A stretch of 64,000 nt of DNA from Erythrobacter sp. (GTDB lineage: Bacteria > Pseudomonadota > Alphaproteobacteria > Sphingomonadales > Sphingomonadaceae). The notes beneath the pieces were generated by a model. It saw only the letters and a list, made by a program, of their open reading frames with translations, ran no database searches and had not been told where the DNA came from. Below, one piece after another: positions 34,970 through 44,456 of this stretch; the first letter of the stretch is position 1; each line of letters starts with the position of its first letter. Location of the stretch: positions 1 to 64,000 of the forward strand of contig DAICXZ010000006.1 of the NCBI GenBank assembly GCA_027311945.1. The letters run 5' to 3'. The position numbers and the translations under genes are program-made.

Positions 34970-37882
34970 ATGAAAGCGATCGGTTTTGGTCCTCGTTTCC
35001 GCAAAAATGGTAGCGGTAACAGAATCGTGTTGGGCTGCGCGACGAGTGTGCTTGCCCTCACCTGCGCGTCGCCCGCGCTGGCTCAGGATGCCGGTGCGGA
35101 GACGAGCGACACCATCGTGGTGACGGGCCTGCGCGGCTCGCTCCAGCGCAACCTCGATGAAAAGCGCGATGCGGCGGGCGTCATGGACGTGATTTCGTCC
35201 GAAGACATCGGCAAGTTCCCCGATTCGAACGTGGCCGCTTCACTGCAGCGCCTGCCCGGTGTGTCGATCCAGCGCAGCGGTGCGCGCGGTGAAGCCACCG
35301 GCATCACCGTTCGCGGTTTCGGCGGTGACTTCAACACCACCCTTTACGATGGCCGTCGCATCTCGACCGCGACCGGCGGTCGCCAGATCGACTTCTCGAC
35401 CGTGGGTGTGGACTTCATCGGCGCTCTGGCCGTGATGAAGACGCCTGACGTTTCGCTGTCGTCCTCGTCGATCGGTGCGACTGTCGATATCCAGTTCCCC
35501 AATCCGTTCGACCGGCCCGGCTTCCGCGCCGCAGTGACGGCTTCGGGCTCGATCCAGGACCGCTCGGGCGAGATCGCGCCGACTGCGGGTCTGCTGATCA
35601 GCAACACCTTCGGCGATACCTTCGGCGTGCTGGCCGACTTCATCTACACGCAGCGCAAGACCGACACCAACCGCGTCTATGTGAGCGGGTGGCCGGGCAA
35701 CACCTTCGCCCCTTGTCAGCTGGCGGGCAGCACGGCTGCGACCTGCAACCCGCGAACCGAGGATACCGATCCGGCCACGCCGCCGATCCCCGCTTCCGAT
35801 CTGCGGAGCATCCCAGGCTGGTTCCCGCAGCAGTACGGTGCCGAGCAGCAGCGCGTCGAAGACGAGCGTATCGATGCTCGCCTTGCCCTTCAGTGGCAGC
35901 CGTCAGACGGCTCCATGGTGACGCTCGACAACAACTATTCGCGGCAGGAAGTGACCTCGAACAACTATGCCTTCGGCATGTGGTTCAACCAGGGCTCGCT
36001 GCGCGATGTCACGCTTGACGAGAACGGCACGGTGGTCGACTTCGTGCAGGCTGGCACGCCGACCGACTTCACCGCGGCGCTGAACCGCCAGATCCTCGAA
36101 ACCAACCAGACCGGCCTTAACATCGAGCTGGAAGCGAGCGACAACCTCAGCTTCGAGGTGGACGGCGCCTATGCGGTGAGCAAGCTCAATCCCGGTGATG
36201 TGATCGGCAGCATGAACGGTGACATCGGCTACGGCGGTGCGCTCGGTTCGGCGGTGCGGTTCCAGGTCGATGGCGACAGCAGTGGTGCCTTCCCCTCGAT
36301 CTCGAACTTCGGCCCCGCCGGAGTTGCAGGCAGCTGGGCTGACACCAGCGTGATCGGCTCGCACGTGACGGTCAACCAGACCCAGCGCAACCGCGATGAA
36401 CTGTGGCAAGTGCGCGCTGGCGGCAAGTGGGAGCAGGACGACCTCACGATCCAGTTCGGCGGCCAGTACTACGAAGACAAGTTCAACTTCGCGAACTACA
36501 GCACCTTCACCAACAACTTCTGGCAGGCCTATGCCGGTTATGGCGGCCCGTCGGGCCAGGGCTCGGGTATCAATCCGCTGCCAGCCTCGCTTTATGAGGG
36601 CTCGATCAGCCTCGACGGGTTCATTCCGGGCTTCGAAGGCAACCTGCCGCCATCCATCTTCGTGTACAGCCCCGAGGCGTATCAGGACTTCCTGACTGGC
36701 CTCGGCAACCCGCAGACCAGCACTATTCCAGGCTACAACGCAGGCTGCTGCGGCGGGAACTTTACCGGCGAGTTCACGGAGGCGTTGGACACCGGCTCAA
36801 TCCGCGACATCAAGGAGAACACCTGGGCGCTCTACTTGCGCACCACGTTTGATACCGAGATTGGCGGGATGCCGTTCCACGTCTCTGCCGGTATGCGCAA
36901 CGAGCACACCAAGATCGTCGCCAATGGCAACGGCCGGGTGCCGCTCTCGATCACGACCAGCACGGCCGACCCGACCCTGCTGACTGTTGTTCTGTCGGAT
37001 GCACAGCCGCTGACCGGTTCGACGACGTACAACTACCTGTTGCCGAGCCTCGATACGCGTCTGGAAATCACGCCTGACTTCCAGGTCCGCTTCAGCGCTT
37101 CGCGCACGATCACCAGGCCGACACTAAACCTGCTCTATCCGCAGCTTAACGTCGGCACCGGGCAGCGTGTGGGTGCGCTCAGCGCATCGGGCGGCAATCC
37201 GGCGCTCAAGCCTTATCTTGCCGACAACTTCGATCTGGCGGCGGAATGGTACTACCAGCGTAACTCCTATTTCGCTGTGAATGCCTTCCTCAAGAACGTG
37301 TCCAACTTCATCGTTGGCGGCGTGACCAGGCAGGCGATCAACGGCGTGATCGACCCGACTACCGGCCAGCCAGCGGTGTTCTCGGTCACCCAGCAGGTGA
37401 ACGGCCCGGATGCGACTGTGAAGGGCGTGGAAGTCGCGCTGCAGCACGTGTTCGGCGATAGCGGCTTCGGCTTCCAGGCCAATGCGACGCTCGTGGAAAC
37501 GAACCGTCCCTACGACGATAGCAATATCTCGCAGACGGGCTTTGCGGTGACGGGGCTTGCCAACTCGGCCAACTTCGTCGGCTTCTACGACAAGAACGGC
37601 TTCCAGATCCGCGCCGCGCTCAACTGGCGTGACGAGTATCTGCTGCAGTTCGGCCAGAACCAGAACACCGGTGCCTTCGGTTCCGAGCCGACCTTCGTTG
37701 ATGAGAGCTTCCAGATCGACCTGACCTCGAGCTACGACATCACCGACGCGCTGAGCGTCTTTGCCGAAGTGCTGAACGTGAACGGAAACCAGCAGAGCAC
37801 GCATGGTCGCTATTCGAACCAGCTGCTCGACGTGTTCGACTACGGTCGGCGCTACTCGCTGGGTATGCGCTTCCGCTACTGA
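34970..37882 (+). CDS. TonB-dependent receptor for plant oligosaccharides
   Basis: A 970-aa outer-membrane transporter. A signal peptide (ASPALAQ) precedes a TonB box (DTIVVTGLRGSL) and a plug domain (about 55-175, with SSEDIGKFPDSNVAASLQRL and GARGEATGITVRGFGGDF), and a 22-strand-type barrel ends in the aromatic LGMRFRY. The form is that of the large sphingomonad/Caulobacter receptors encoded beside SapC, cupin and halogenase-like genes and commonly tied to carbohydrate uptake. A terminator follows, then the halogenase-like gene. The ligand is inferred from the neighbourhood to be arabinoxylan oligosaccharides. Confidence 0.92.
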   Translation: MKAIGFGPRFRKNGSGNRIVLGCATSVLALTCASPALAQDAGAETSDTIVVTGLRGSLQRNLDEKRDAAGVMDVISSEDIGKFPDSNVAASLQRLPGVSIQRSGARGEATGITVRGFGGDFNTTLYDGRRISTATGGRQIDFSTVGVDFIGALAVMKTPDVSLSSSSIGATVDIQFPNPFDRPGFRAAVTASGSIQDRSGEIAPTAGLLISNTFGDTFGVLADFIYTQRKTDTNRVYVSGWPGNTFAPCQLAGSTAATCNPRTEDTDPATPPIPASDLRSIPGWFPQQYGAEQQRVEDERIDARLALQWQPSDGSMVTLDNNYSRQEVTSNNYAFGMWFNQGSLRDVTLDENGTVVDFVQAGTPTDFTAALNRQILETNQTGLNIELEASDNLSFEVDGAYAVSKLNPGDVIGSMNGDIGYGGALGSAVRFQVDGDSSGAFPSISNFGPAGVAGSWADTSVIGSHVTVNQTQRNRDELWQVRAGGKWEQDDLTIQFGGQYYEDKFNFANYSTFTNNFWQAYAGYGGPSGQGSGINPLPASLYEGSISLDGFIPGFEGNLPPSIFVYSPEAYQDFLTGLGNPQTSTIPGYNAGCCGGNFTGEFTEALDTGSIRDIKENTWALYLRTTFDTEIGGMPFHVSAGMRNEHTKIVANGNGRVPLSITTSTADPTLLTVVLSDAQPLTGSTTYNYLLPSLDTRLEITPDFQVRFSASRTITRPTLNLLYPQLNVGTGQRVGALSASGGNPALKPYLADNFDLAAEWYYQRNSYFAVNAFLKNVSNFIVGGVTRQAINGVIDPTTGQPAVFSVTQQVNGPDATVKGVEVALQHVFGDSGFGFQANATLVETNRPYDDSNISQTGFAVTGLANSANFVGFYDKNGFQIRAALNWRDEYLLQFGQNQNTGAFGSEPTFVDESFQIDLTSSYDITDALSVFAEVLNVNGNQQSTHGRYSNQLLDVFDYGRRYSLGMRFRY

Positions 37883-37897
37883 TAGCCTCCCACTGGC

Positions 37898-37930
37898 GCG
37901 GGGCGCAATTCGATTGCGCCCCGCCTCTTT
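37898..37930 (+). terminator. Rho-independent terminator after the TonB receptor
   Basis: A perfect 12-bp stem (GCGGGGCGCAAT and complement) with a TCG loop is followed by CTCTTTT. It should end or attenuate receptor transcription before the halogenase-like gene 18 bases further on. Confidence 0.85.
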
Positions 37931-37948
37931 TCGCGATGAAATGGCGAA

Positions 37949-39487
37949 ATGAAACAGGTTAAGCATATTGTCATTGTCGGCGGAGGCACGGCCGGCTGGC
38001 TGACGGCAGGGGTGATCGCAGCCCGGCATCAGGCCCGGATGAAGCATGGCTTCACCGTCACACTGGTGGAATCGCCCAATGTGCCGATCATTGGCGTGGG
38101 CGAGGGCACCTGGCCGACGCTGCGCAATACTCTGCGCGGCATCGGCTTTTCCGAAACCGATTTCCTGCGCGAATGCGATGCCGCTTTCAAGCAAGGTGCG
38201 CGGTTCAACCGCTGGACCACCGGCGAGCCCGACGAGGGCTATTACCACCCGCTCATGCTGCCGCAGGGCTTTGCGCGGCTCAATCTCGTGCCGCACTGGC
38301 AGGCTGACGGCACCGCCACCTTCTGCGACGCGGTCACGCCGCAAGGCCGGATTTGCGATGCGGGCCTCGCGCCCAAGACGATTGCGACCCCCGAATTCGA
38401 AAGCCTGGCGAACTACGCCTACCATCTCGATGCGGGCAAATTCTCGCAGTTTCTGCAGCGCCATTGCTGCGAAAAGCTCGGTGTGCGCCATGTGCTCGCA
38501 GACGTCACCAGTGTCGACGTCACTGAAAGTGGCGATGTTCGTGCGATCCAGACCCAGCAGGCAGGCGAGATCACCGGCGACCTGTTTGTCGACTGCACCG
38601 GGTTCAAGGCGCTGCTGATCGAGGGGGCGATGCAGGTTCCGTTCCGGGACTGCAACGATGTGCTGTTCTGCGACACCGCGCTGGCGGTGCAGGTGCCTTA
38701 TGCGGACCCGGACGCCCCTATCGCCAGCCACACCATTTCGACTGCGCAGTCGGCAGGCTGGATCTGGGATATCGGCCTGCCCACGCGGCGCGGCGTGGGT
38801 CATGTCTTTTCCAGCAACCACATCAGCGCCGAAGAGGCCGAGCGCGAGCTGCGCGCCTATATCGGGCCTGCCGCCGATAGCCTGACCGTGCGGAAGATTC
38901 CGATCCGTTCGGGTCACCGCGAGACGTTCTGGAAGCGCAATGTCGTCGCGGTCGGCCTTGCAGCGGGCTTTCTTGAGCCGCTGGAGGCCTCTGCGATCGT
39001 GCTGATCGAGCTTTCGGCCAAGATGATTGCCGAACAGATGCCGCCGAACCGGGCGGTGATGGACGTTATCGCGCGCCGCTATAACGAGACGACCCATTAC
39101 CGCTGGGGCCGGATCATCGACTTCCTCAAGCTGCACTATGCGTTGACCAAGCGCACCGATACCGAGTTCTGGCGCGACAACCTGCGGCCCGAAACGATCC
39201 CGGATCGGCTGCTGGGTCTGATGGAGCTGTGGCGGTATCAGCCGCCGTGGCTGCATGACGAGTTCGACCGGGCGGAAGAGGTTTTTCCCTCGGCGAGCTA
39301 CCAATATGTGCTCTACGGGATGCAATGGCGCACCGAGCTGCCGCCCGGTGAGGACCAGCGCGAGCGCGATATGGCCGTTCGGGCGATGCGCGAAAACCGT
39401 CAGCAGACCGAGCGCCTGATGCAAGGGCTGCCGCGGCATCGCGACTTGCTGAACCGCATCCGCGAGCATGCGATGATGCCAGTGTGA
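37949..39487 (+). CDS. Tryptophan-halogenase-like flavoprotein with altered signature
   Basis: A 512-aa FAD protein of the flavin-dependent tryptophan halogenase family. It has the FAD motif VGGGTAGWLTA at residues 10-20, GVGEGTWPTLR, a lysine at residue 81 (AAFKQGARFNRW) matching the catalytic Lys of true halogenases, and GFLEPLEASAI near residue 335. The halogenase signature WxWxIP reads WIWDIGLP (residues 271-278), so the Pro is shifted. Genes like this accompany TonB receptors in sphingomonads without any halogenated product known. It probably modifies or senses something linked to receptor function. A receptor terminator precedes it, so it may be attenuated relative to the receptor. Confidence 0.85.
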   Translation: MKQVKHIVIVGGGTAGWLTAGVIAARHQARMKHGFTVTLVESPNVPIIGVGEGTWPTLRNTLRGIGFSETDFLRECDAAFKQGARFNRWTTGEPDEGYYHPLMLPQGFARLNLVPHWQADGTATFCDAVTPQGRICDAGLAPKTIATPEFESLANYAYHLDAGKFSQFLQRHCCEKLGVRHVLADVTSVDVTESGDVRAIQTQQAGEITGDLFVDCTGFKALLIEGAMQVPFRDCNDVLFCDTALAVQVPYADPDAPIASHTISTAQSAGWIWDIGLPTRRGVGHVFSSNHISAEEAERELRAYIGPAADSLTVRKIPIRSGHRETFWKRNVVAVGLAAGFLEPLEASAIVLIELSAKMIAEQMPPNRAVMDVIARRYNETTHYRWGRIIDFLKLHYALTKRTDTEFWRDNLRPETIPDRLLGLMELWRYQPPWLHDEFDRAEEVFPSASYQYVLYGMQWRTELPPGEDQRERDMAVRAMRENRQQTERLMQGLPRHRDLLNRIREHAMMPV

Positions 39488-39565
39488 AGCCTTGCGCAGT
39501 TTGGCCCTTGCTGACCGGCTGTTGACTTGTTGATCGCCTTGGCCTTCACCGGAGGCATGGACGTG

Positions 39566-40363
39566 ATGGAAAGCGGGCGGAAAGACGCGACAGGCGATAA
39601 CGCAGGGCACAACGTGCGTGGCCCGGGCCGTCGCCTGCGCGGAGCGGTTGCGAACAAACTTGGCATCTCCATCATGGCCGGTGACTATGCACCCGGCGAC
39701 GTCTTGCCGGGCGAAGTGGCGGCGGCCGAGGAACTGGAAGTTTCGCGCGGCGCCTATCGTGAGGCGATGCAGGTGCTGGCCGCCAAGGGATTGGTCGAAA
39801 GCCGCCCGAAGACCGGCACCAAGGTGCTGCCGCGCGAACGCTGGAACCTGCTCGACCCCGAAGTGCTGTCCTGGGCCTTTGCCGGAGAGCCCGATGCGCG
39901 CTTAGTGCGCAGCCTGTTCGAGCTGCGTCTGGTGATCGAACCGGCCGCTGCGGCCTTCGCTGCCCAGCGCCGCACCGCCGCTCAGCTCAAGCAGATGCGC
40001 GAAGCGCTTGGCCTCATGCGACGGCATTCGCTCGCCACCGAAGAGGGGCGCGCCGCAGATCGCGAATTTCACGATGCCTTGCTGCAGGCGACGATGAACG
40101 ATGCACTCATCGCGATCAGTGCGTCGATCGGTTCGGCCGTTTCGCTGACCACGATCTACAAGCAGCGGAACCGCAAATTGCCGCGCGATCCAATTCCCGA
40201 CCATGCCCGTGTGCTTGATGCGATTGCCGAGGGCGACGCAGATGCTGCGGCCTCGGCAATGCGTGTTCTGGTCGAGTTGGCGCTCGAAGACACGAAAGTC
40301 GTGATGGCGGCGCGGGGAACCGAAGCGGGCGATTCGCAATCGGCAGGCTTGACCGGCCTTTAG
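39566..40363 (+). CDS. GntR-family regulator, FadR/FCD subfamily
   Basis: A 265-aa regulator. The winged helix (about residues 20-90) has PGDVLPGEVAAAEELEVSRGAYREAMQVLAAKGLV in pieces typical of GntR, then an all-helical FCD sensor domain with LFELRLVIEPAAAAFAA, REFHDALLQATMN and PDHARVLDAIAEGDADAA, which carry the metal- and ligand-binding Asp/His residues. CACCGGAGG about 10 bases upstream favours ATG 39566; ATG 39557 is possible. FadR-type GntR proteins often respond to sugar acids. It is the best candidate for the ATTTGTMGGA motif, which precedes arabinose and side-chain genes. It is convergent with GH95. Confidence 0.88.
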   Translation: MESGRKDATGDNAGHNVRGPGRRLRGAVANKLGISIMAGDYAPGDVLPGEVAAAEELEVSRGAYREAMQVLAAKGLVESRPKTGTKVLPRERWNLLDPEVLSWAFAGEPDARLVRSLFELRLVIEPAAAAFAAQRRTAAQLKQMREALGLMRRHSLATEEGRAADREFHDALLQATMNDALIAISASIGSAVSLTTIYKQRNRKLPRDPIPDHARVLDAIAEGDADAAASAMRVLVELALEDTKVVMAARGTEAGDSQSAGLTGL

Positions 40364-40373
40364 AGGCTTGGCG

Positions 40374-42746
40374 CTAGGGCTGGAGCGGTCGGCTCAGGTC
40401 TGCGCCCATAATCCGTACCGTCTGGCCCGCTTCAAGTACGATCTCGCGCAGCGGCTTCGATATGGCCGCCCCAGCGCCGCAACCAACTTGCCACTTCCCG
40501 CCGATGGGGGAGGAAAGCTGCGCTTCGAGCAAGCGCCCGTCGCGCCATGTCAGGGACACTTCGAGATTTCCCCGTGCCCGCAGCCCGCTTACCGAACCTT
40601 CGGGCCAGTGGGCGGGCAGGGCGGGGAGCAACAGCAGCCGGTTGCCCCGGCTTTGCAGCAGCATCTCGGCAATGGCCCGAGTGCCACCGAAGTTGCCGTC
40701 TATCTGGAACGGCGGATGCGCGTCGAACAGGTTGGGGTAGGCCCGGCCCGGCCCGAGCAGGAAGGCCAGCGCAGCGTGTGCCTGCTCCGGCTGACGCAGG
40801 TGCGCGCGCAGGTTGATCCGCCATGCGGTGGCCCACCCGGTCGAACGATCGCCGCGCAGATCGAGCGAACGGCGCGCTGCGGCGGCAAGTTCGGGGGTGG
40901 CCGCAAGGTCGATCTCGCTGCCGGGAAACAGCGCATAGAGGTGCGACACGTGGCGATGATCGGGCTCGGGGGCTGCGGCATCCCAATCCTCGAGCCATTC
41001 CTGCATTTGGCCCTGAGCGCCGATCCGGTCGGGCGCGAGGCGGCTGCGAGCGACATTGAGTTCGGCGGCGAAACCCGGTTCGATTCCGAGAATGGCAGCG
41101 GCCTCGGCGGTCTGGCGGAACAGATCGCGCAGGATCTGGCGGTCCATCGCCGGGCCTGCCGCCACTGCTGCGCCCTCAGGATGCCGGTTCTCCGGTGAGA
41201 TCGATGGGCTGGTGACCAGCTCGCCAGTGGCCGGGTCCACTTGCAGGGTATCGAGGAAGAACTGTGCCGCGCCGCGCATCAGCGGAAAGGCGCGGGCGAG
41301 GAACGCGCGGTCTCGGCCATAGTCCCATCGGTCCCACAGGTGCGTGCACAGCCATGCGCCGCCCGTAGGCCATAGGCCCCACTGCGCCCCGTCAATGGGG
41401 GCGGTGGCGCGCCACAGGTCGGTGTTGTGGTGGCAGACCCAACCACGTGCGCCGTACATTTCACGTGCTGTTCGCGCGCCGGTGATCGCGAGCTCCTCGA
41501 TCACTCGCAGCAGCGGCTCGGTGCATTCGGCCAGCGCCGTGGGCTCGGCGGCCCAGTAGTTCATCTCGGTGTTGATATTGACCGTGTATTTCGATTGCCA
41601 CGGAGGGTTGTTATCATCGTTCCAGATGCCTTGCAGGTTGGCCGGCTGCGAGCCGGGCAGCGACGAGGCGATCAGCAGATAGCGGCCATAGTCGAAGTAG
41701 AGCTTTGCCAGCGCCGGGTCGGCTGAGAGATCGTCGGCGGCGATGCGCTGGTCGGTGGGCAGCGCCGCGCGCGGCGTGGTGCCAAGGTCCAGCTGCACGC
41801 GCCGGAACATCTCGCGGTGCGCGGATACGGCCTGATCGCGCAGCGTGTTGTAGCCCAGCCGGGATGCTCCTTCGATGGCAGCGGCCACCTCGGCTTGCGG
41901 GTCGCCGCTGGTGTCGTCGAAGCGGCGGAAGCTGGTGGCCAGCGCCACATAGACGACGATCTCGCGCGCCTTGGTTACGCGCAGGCGCACACCGTCGGAC
42001 TGGATCGCGCCATCGCTTTCCACCAGCGCGCGCCCGGCCAGCCGCAGCGCTGGCGCAATTCCGGCACGGCCTGCGTTGCGCCCGGTGAGCAGCAGGCTTG
42101 CCCCAGTGGTGGTCACCGCACTGGTCGGTTGCTGACTGGTAAGCTCGATGTCGGCGGCAAAGGGCGCTGCGGCGCGCATCCGGAACGCGATCACCTGCGC
42201 TTGCGGCGATACGAAGACCTCGCGCTCGTGGGCGACGCCGCCGATGGTTGCCTCGGTGCGGGCGAGCGCGCTGTCGAGGTCAAGCGAGCGGCGGTATCCG
42301 TCAGGTGCCGAGGTCTCAAGCCCGGGGAAGCTGACCGCAAGCTCGCCGAAGTTCTGGTAGGCCATCTGGGTAGCAGGCCTGCCGATCAGCTTCGCATCGG
42401 CTAGCGCTTCCGCCTCGGCATAGCGCTGTTCGGCGATCAGGCGACGAACCTCGTCCAGCGCGCCGCGCGCCTCGGGATTGACCGGGTCATAAGGCCCGCC
42501 GGTCCACAGGGTATCCTCGTTGAGTTGTAGCCGCTCGCGCGCGATGCCGCCATAGATCATCGCGCCGAGGCGGCCGTTGCCCACCGGCAGCGCCTCGACC
42601 CAGGTGCTGGCCGGTTGTCGATACCACAGCTGCGACGGTGCGCCCGGCGCTCCCGCCGGGCCACTGGCGCGCACCATCGCCGGAGCGGCGGCCAGCGCGG
42701 CGCTGCCCATTATGAGCGAGCGCCGCGATAGCGGGAAGTCGCGCAT
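40374..42746 (-). CDS. GH95 alpha-L-fucosidase/alpha-L-galactosidase, Tat-exported
   Basis: A 790-aa GH95 enzyme. The N-terminal twin-arginine signal is [11 protein letters not shown]. The beta-sandwich domain starts with [20 protein letters not shown] and [17 protein letters not shown]; the (alpha/alpha)6 barrel has [37 protein letters not shown] and [11 protein letters not shown] with the likely catalytic Asp/Asn/Glu set. It releases alpha-L-fucose or alpha-L-galactose, a xyloglucan or pectin side chain. It lies 9 bases behind GH51 in the same operon. Confidence 0.9.
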   Translation of the reverse strand: MRDFPLSRRSLIMGSAALAAAPAMVRASGPAGAPGAPSQLWYRQPASTWVEALPVGNGRLGAMIYGGIARERLQLNEDTLWTGGPYDPVNPEARGALDEVRRLIAEQRYAEAEALADAKLIGRPATQMAYQNFGELAVSFPGLETSAPDGYRRSLDLDSALARTEATIGGVAHEREVFVSPQAQVIAFRMRAAAPFAADIELTSQQPTSAVTTTGASLLLTGRNAGRAGIAPALRLAGRALVESDGAIQSDGVRLRVTKAREIVVYVALATSFRRFDDTSGDPQAEVAAAIEGASRLGYNTLRDQAVSAHREMFRRVQLDLGTTPRAALPTDQRIAADDLSADPALAKLYFDYGRYLLIASSLPGSQPANLQGIWNDDNNPPWQSKYTVNINTEMNYWAAEPTALAECTEPLLRVIEELAITGARTAREMYGARGWVCHHNTDLWRATAPIDGAQWGLWPTGGAWLCTHLWDRWDYGRDRAFLARAFPLMRGAAQFFLDTLQVDPATGELVTSPSISPENRHPEGAAVAAGPAMDRQILRDLFRQTAEAAAILGIEPGFAAELNVARSRLAPDRIGAQGQMQEWLEDWDAAAPEPDHRHVSHLYALFPGSEIDLAATPELAAAARRSLDLRGDRSTGWATAWRINLRAHLRQPEQAHAALAFLLGPGRAYPNLFDAHPPFQIDGNFGGTRAIAEMLLQSRGNRLLLLPALPAHWPEGSVSGLRARGNLEVSLTWRDGRLLEAQLSSPIGGKWQVGCGAGAAISKPLREIVLEAGQTVRIMGADLSRPLQP

Positions 42747-42755
42747 CGCTCCGCC

Positions 42756-44312
42756 TCAGCGAAGTTGCAGCACGACCACCGATTTTGCGGGCAACGTTGC
42801 GGTCAGCGTGCCGCCCGATACCCGTGCGCCCGAGAACTCTTGCGGTGCGACCACCTCGGGCCGGTCAAAGGTGTTGTGTGCGTCCATCGCATCGGCGGTA
42901 ATCACCCGCCCGGTGGCCGAGCGCGCCTCCACCCCGTCGAGCCGGATGCTGACCGGATGCGCCTGATTGGGATCGACGTTCACCAGCGCCACATGCACCC
43001 CGCCTTCGGTATCGCGCACGGCGGAGACGCTGATCGCGGGGATGGAGATGTCGCCATGGCTATAGTCGGGCGTTTCCAGTTCGACCGGCAGGCTGGTCGC
43101 ACCCTGCCAGGGCACATAGAGATCGAACACGTGGTAGGTCGGCGTCTTCACCATGCGTGGGCCGTCGGTCAGCAGCATGGCCTGAAGCACGTTCACCATC
43201 TGCGCGATGGCGGCCATGCGCACCCGCTCGGCGTGCTTGGTGAAGATGTTGATGTTGAGCGCCGCTACCATCGCATCGCGCAGGCTGTTCTGCTGCTGCA
43301 GGAAGCCGGGGTTGGAGCCGGGCGCGGGATCGTACCAGGTGCCCCATTCGTCGACCGCCAGCATTACCCGGCGTTCAGGATCGTGGACGTCCATGATTGC
43401 CGAATGGCGGGTGATATACTCGTCCATTTCCAGCGTGTTGGCGAGGGTGGAAGCCCACTCGGCCTCGGGGAAGCCAAGCGCCGGGCCCTTGTCTTCCCAC
43501 ACCTCGGCACGCGGGCGCGTATAGTAGTGGAGCGCAAGGCCATCGATGTACTTGCCCGAAATCCGCATCATCGTGTCGGTCCACTCGTAATTGGCGTCCG
43601 AGGGACCGGCGGCGATCTTCAGCATCGGGCCATTGCCGCTCTTGGCGAAGGCGGCGAAGCGGTTGGTGAGATCAGAGGCATATTCGGCGCGCATGTTGCC
43701 GCCGCAGCCCCACAGCTCGTTGCCGATGCCGAGGTAATCGACCTTGTAAGCCTCGCGGTGGCCGTTGGCCTCGCGTTCGCGGGCGAGCATCGTGGTGCCT
43801 GCGGCGGCGGTCATATATTCGACCCACTGCGAGGTTTCCGCCGGGGTGCCGCTGCCGACATTGGCCGAAACATAGGTCTCCGCGCCAAGCCGCTGGGCAA
43901 AGCCCATGAATTCGTGCGTGCCGAAGCTGTTGTCCTCGTTCACGCCGCCCCAATTGGTGTTGATCTTGACCGGGCGATCCTCGCGCGGGCCGATGCCGTC
44001 GCGCCAGTGGTATTCGTCGGCAAAGCAGCCGCCGGGCCAGCGCACCATCGGCACCTCGATCGCGCGCAGGGCTTCGAGCACATCGGTGCGGTAGCCCGCG
44101 TCATTGGGGATCGGCGAATCCTCGCCCACCCAGACCCCGCCATAGATGCCGGTGCCGAGGTGCTCCATGAACTGGCCGAACACTTCGGGTTGCACCACCG
44201 GGCCGGGCTGATCGGCGTGGATGATAGCGCTCGCAGATTCCTGCGCGGCGAGTGGCATGGCGCTCGCAGAGAGCAGGAGCGCGAATGCGGACAGGCGGCT
44301 GAAGGTGTTCAT
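42756..44312 (-). CDS. abfA: GH51 alpha-L-arabinofuranosidase, exported
   Basis: A 518-aa GH51 enzyme that cleaves terminal alpha-L-arabinofuranose from arabinoxylan or arabinan. The N-terminal signal peptide (LSASAMPLAAQE) is notable, since many GH51 enzymes are cytoplasmic. The barrel has MVRWPGGCFADEYHWRDG, the acid/base Glu199 in GIGNELWG, and the nucleophile Glu322 in LAVDEWGTWYDP; a beta-sandwich follows to the C-terminus. It is the first gene of the GH51-GH95 operon, divergent from a beta-helix glycosidase, with a GntR-type motif between them. Confidence 0.92.
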   Translation of the reverse strand: MNTFSRLSAFALLLSASAMPLAAQESASAIIHADQPGPVVQPEVFGQFMEHLGTGIYGGVWVGEDSPIPNDAGYRTDVLEALRAIEVPMVRWPGGCFADEYHWRDGIGPREDRPVKINTNWGGVNEDNSFGTHEFMGFAQRLGAETYVSANVGSGTPAETSQWVEYMTAAAGTTMLAREREANGHREAYKVDYLGIGNELWGCGGNMRAEYASDLTNRFAAFAKSGNGPMLKIAAGPSDANYEWTDTMMRISGKYIDGLALHYYTRPRAEVWEDKGPALGFPEAEWASTLANTLEMDEYITRHSAIMDVHDPERRVMLAVDEWGTWYDPAPGSNPGFLQQQNSLRDAMVAALNINIFTKHAERVRMAAIAQMVNVLQAMLLTDGPRMVKTPTYHVFDLYVPWQGATSLPVELETPDYSHGDISIPAISVSAVRDTEGGVHVALVNVDPNQAHPVSIRLDGVEARSATGRVITADAMDAHNTFDRPEVVAPQEFSGARVSGGTLTATLPAKSVVVLQLR

Positions 44313-44375
44313 GGCAATCCCCTTGCATTGTTTTTTGATGATGGCGCGCTTGCACCGGCGGGGAAGCCCCCTTGC

Positions 44376-44388
44376 ATTTGTAGGAGTA
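44376..44388 (+). promoter_or_regulatory. GntR-type motif copy 4 (ATTTGTAGGAGTA)
   Basis: Plus-strand ATTTGTAGGAGTA lies between divergent GH51 and the beta-helix protein, about 70 bases before the latter's start and 64 bases before the former's. A possible -35/-10 pair is TTGCAT with CATGAT, 18 bases apart. Confidence 0.55.
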
Positions 44389-44456
44389 GTAGAGGCATGA
44401 TGGCTTCGTCAAGCCACCTGCTGAGCAAACTGACAGGTGGCGAGGGAGGAGGCGAA

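Noticed and set aside
35008-35021. TGGTAGCGGTAACA, similar to the LacI-type operators, inside the TonB receptor signal-peptide codons
   Set aside because: It breaks the palindrome in the right half, lies within coding sequence downstream of the start, and encodes ordinary residues (NGSGN).
37124-39610. 828-aa minus-strand open frame
   Set aside because: It runs opposite the TonB receptor end and the halogenase-like gene; His/Arg/Gln-rich composition is typical of antisense frames in GC-rich DNA.
42765-44456. Large upstream extension of the beta-helix protein frame
   Set aside because: It is antisense to GH51; a strong ribosome binding site and signal peptide mark ATG 44457.
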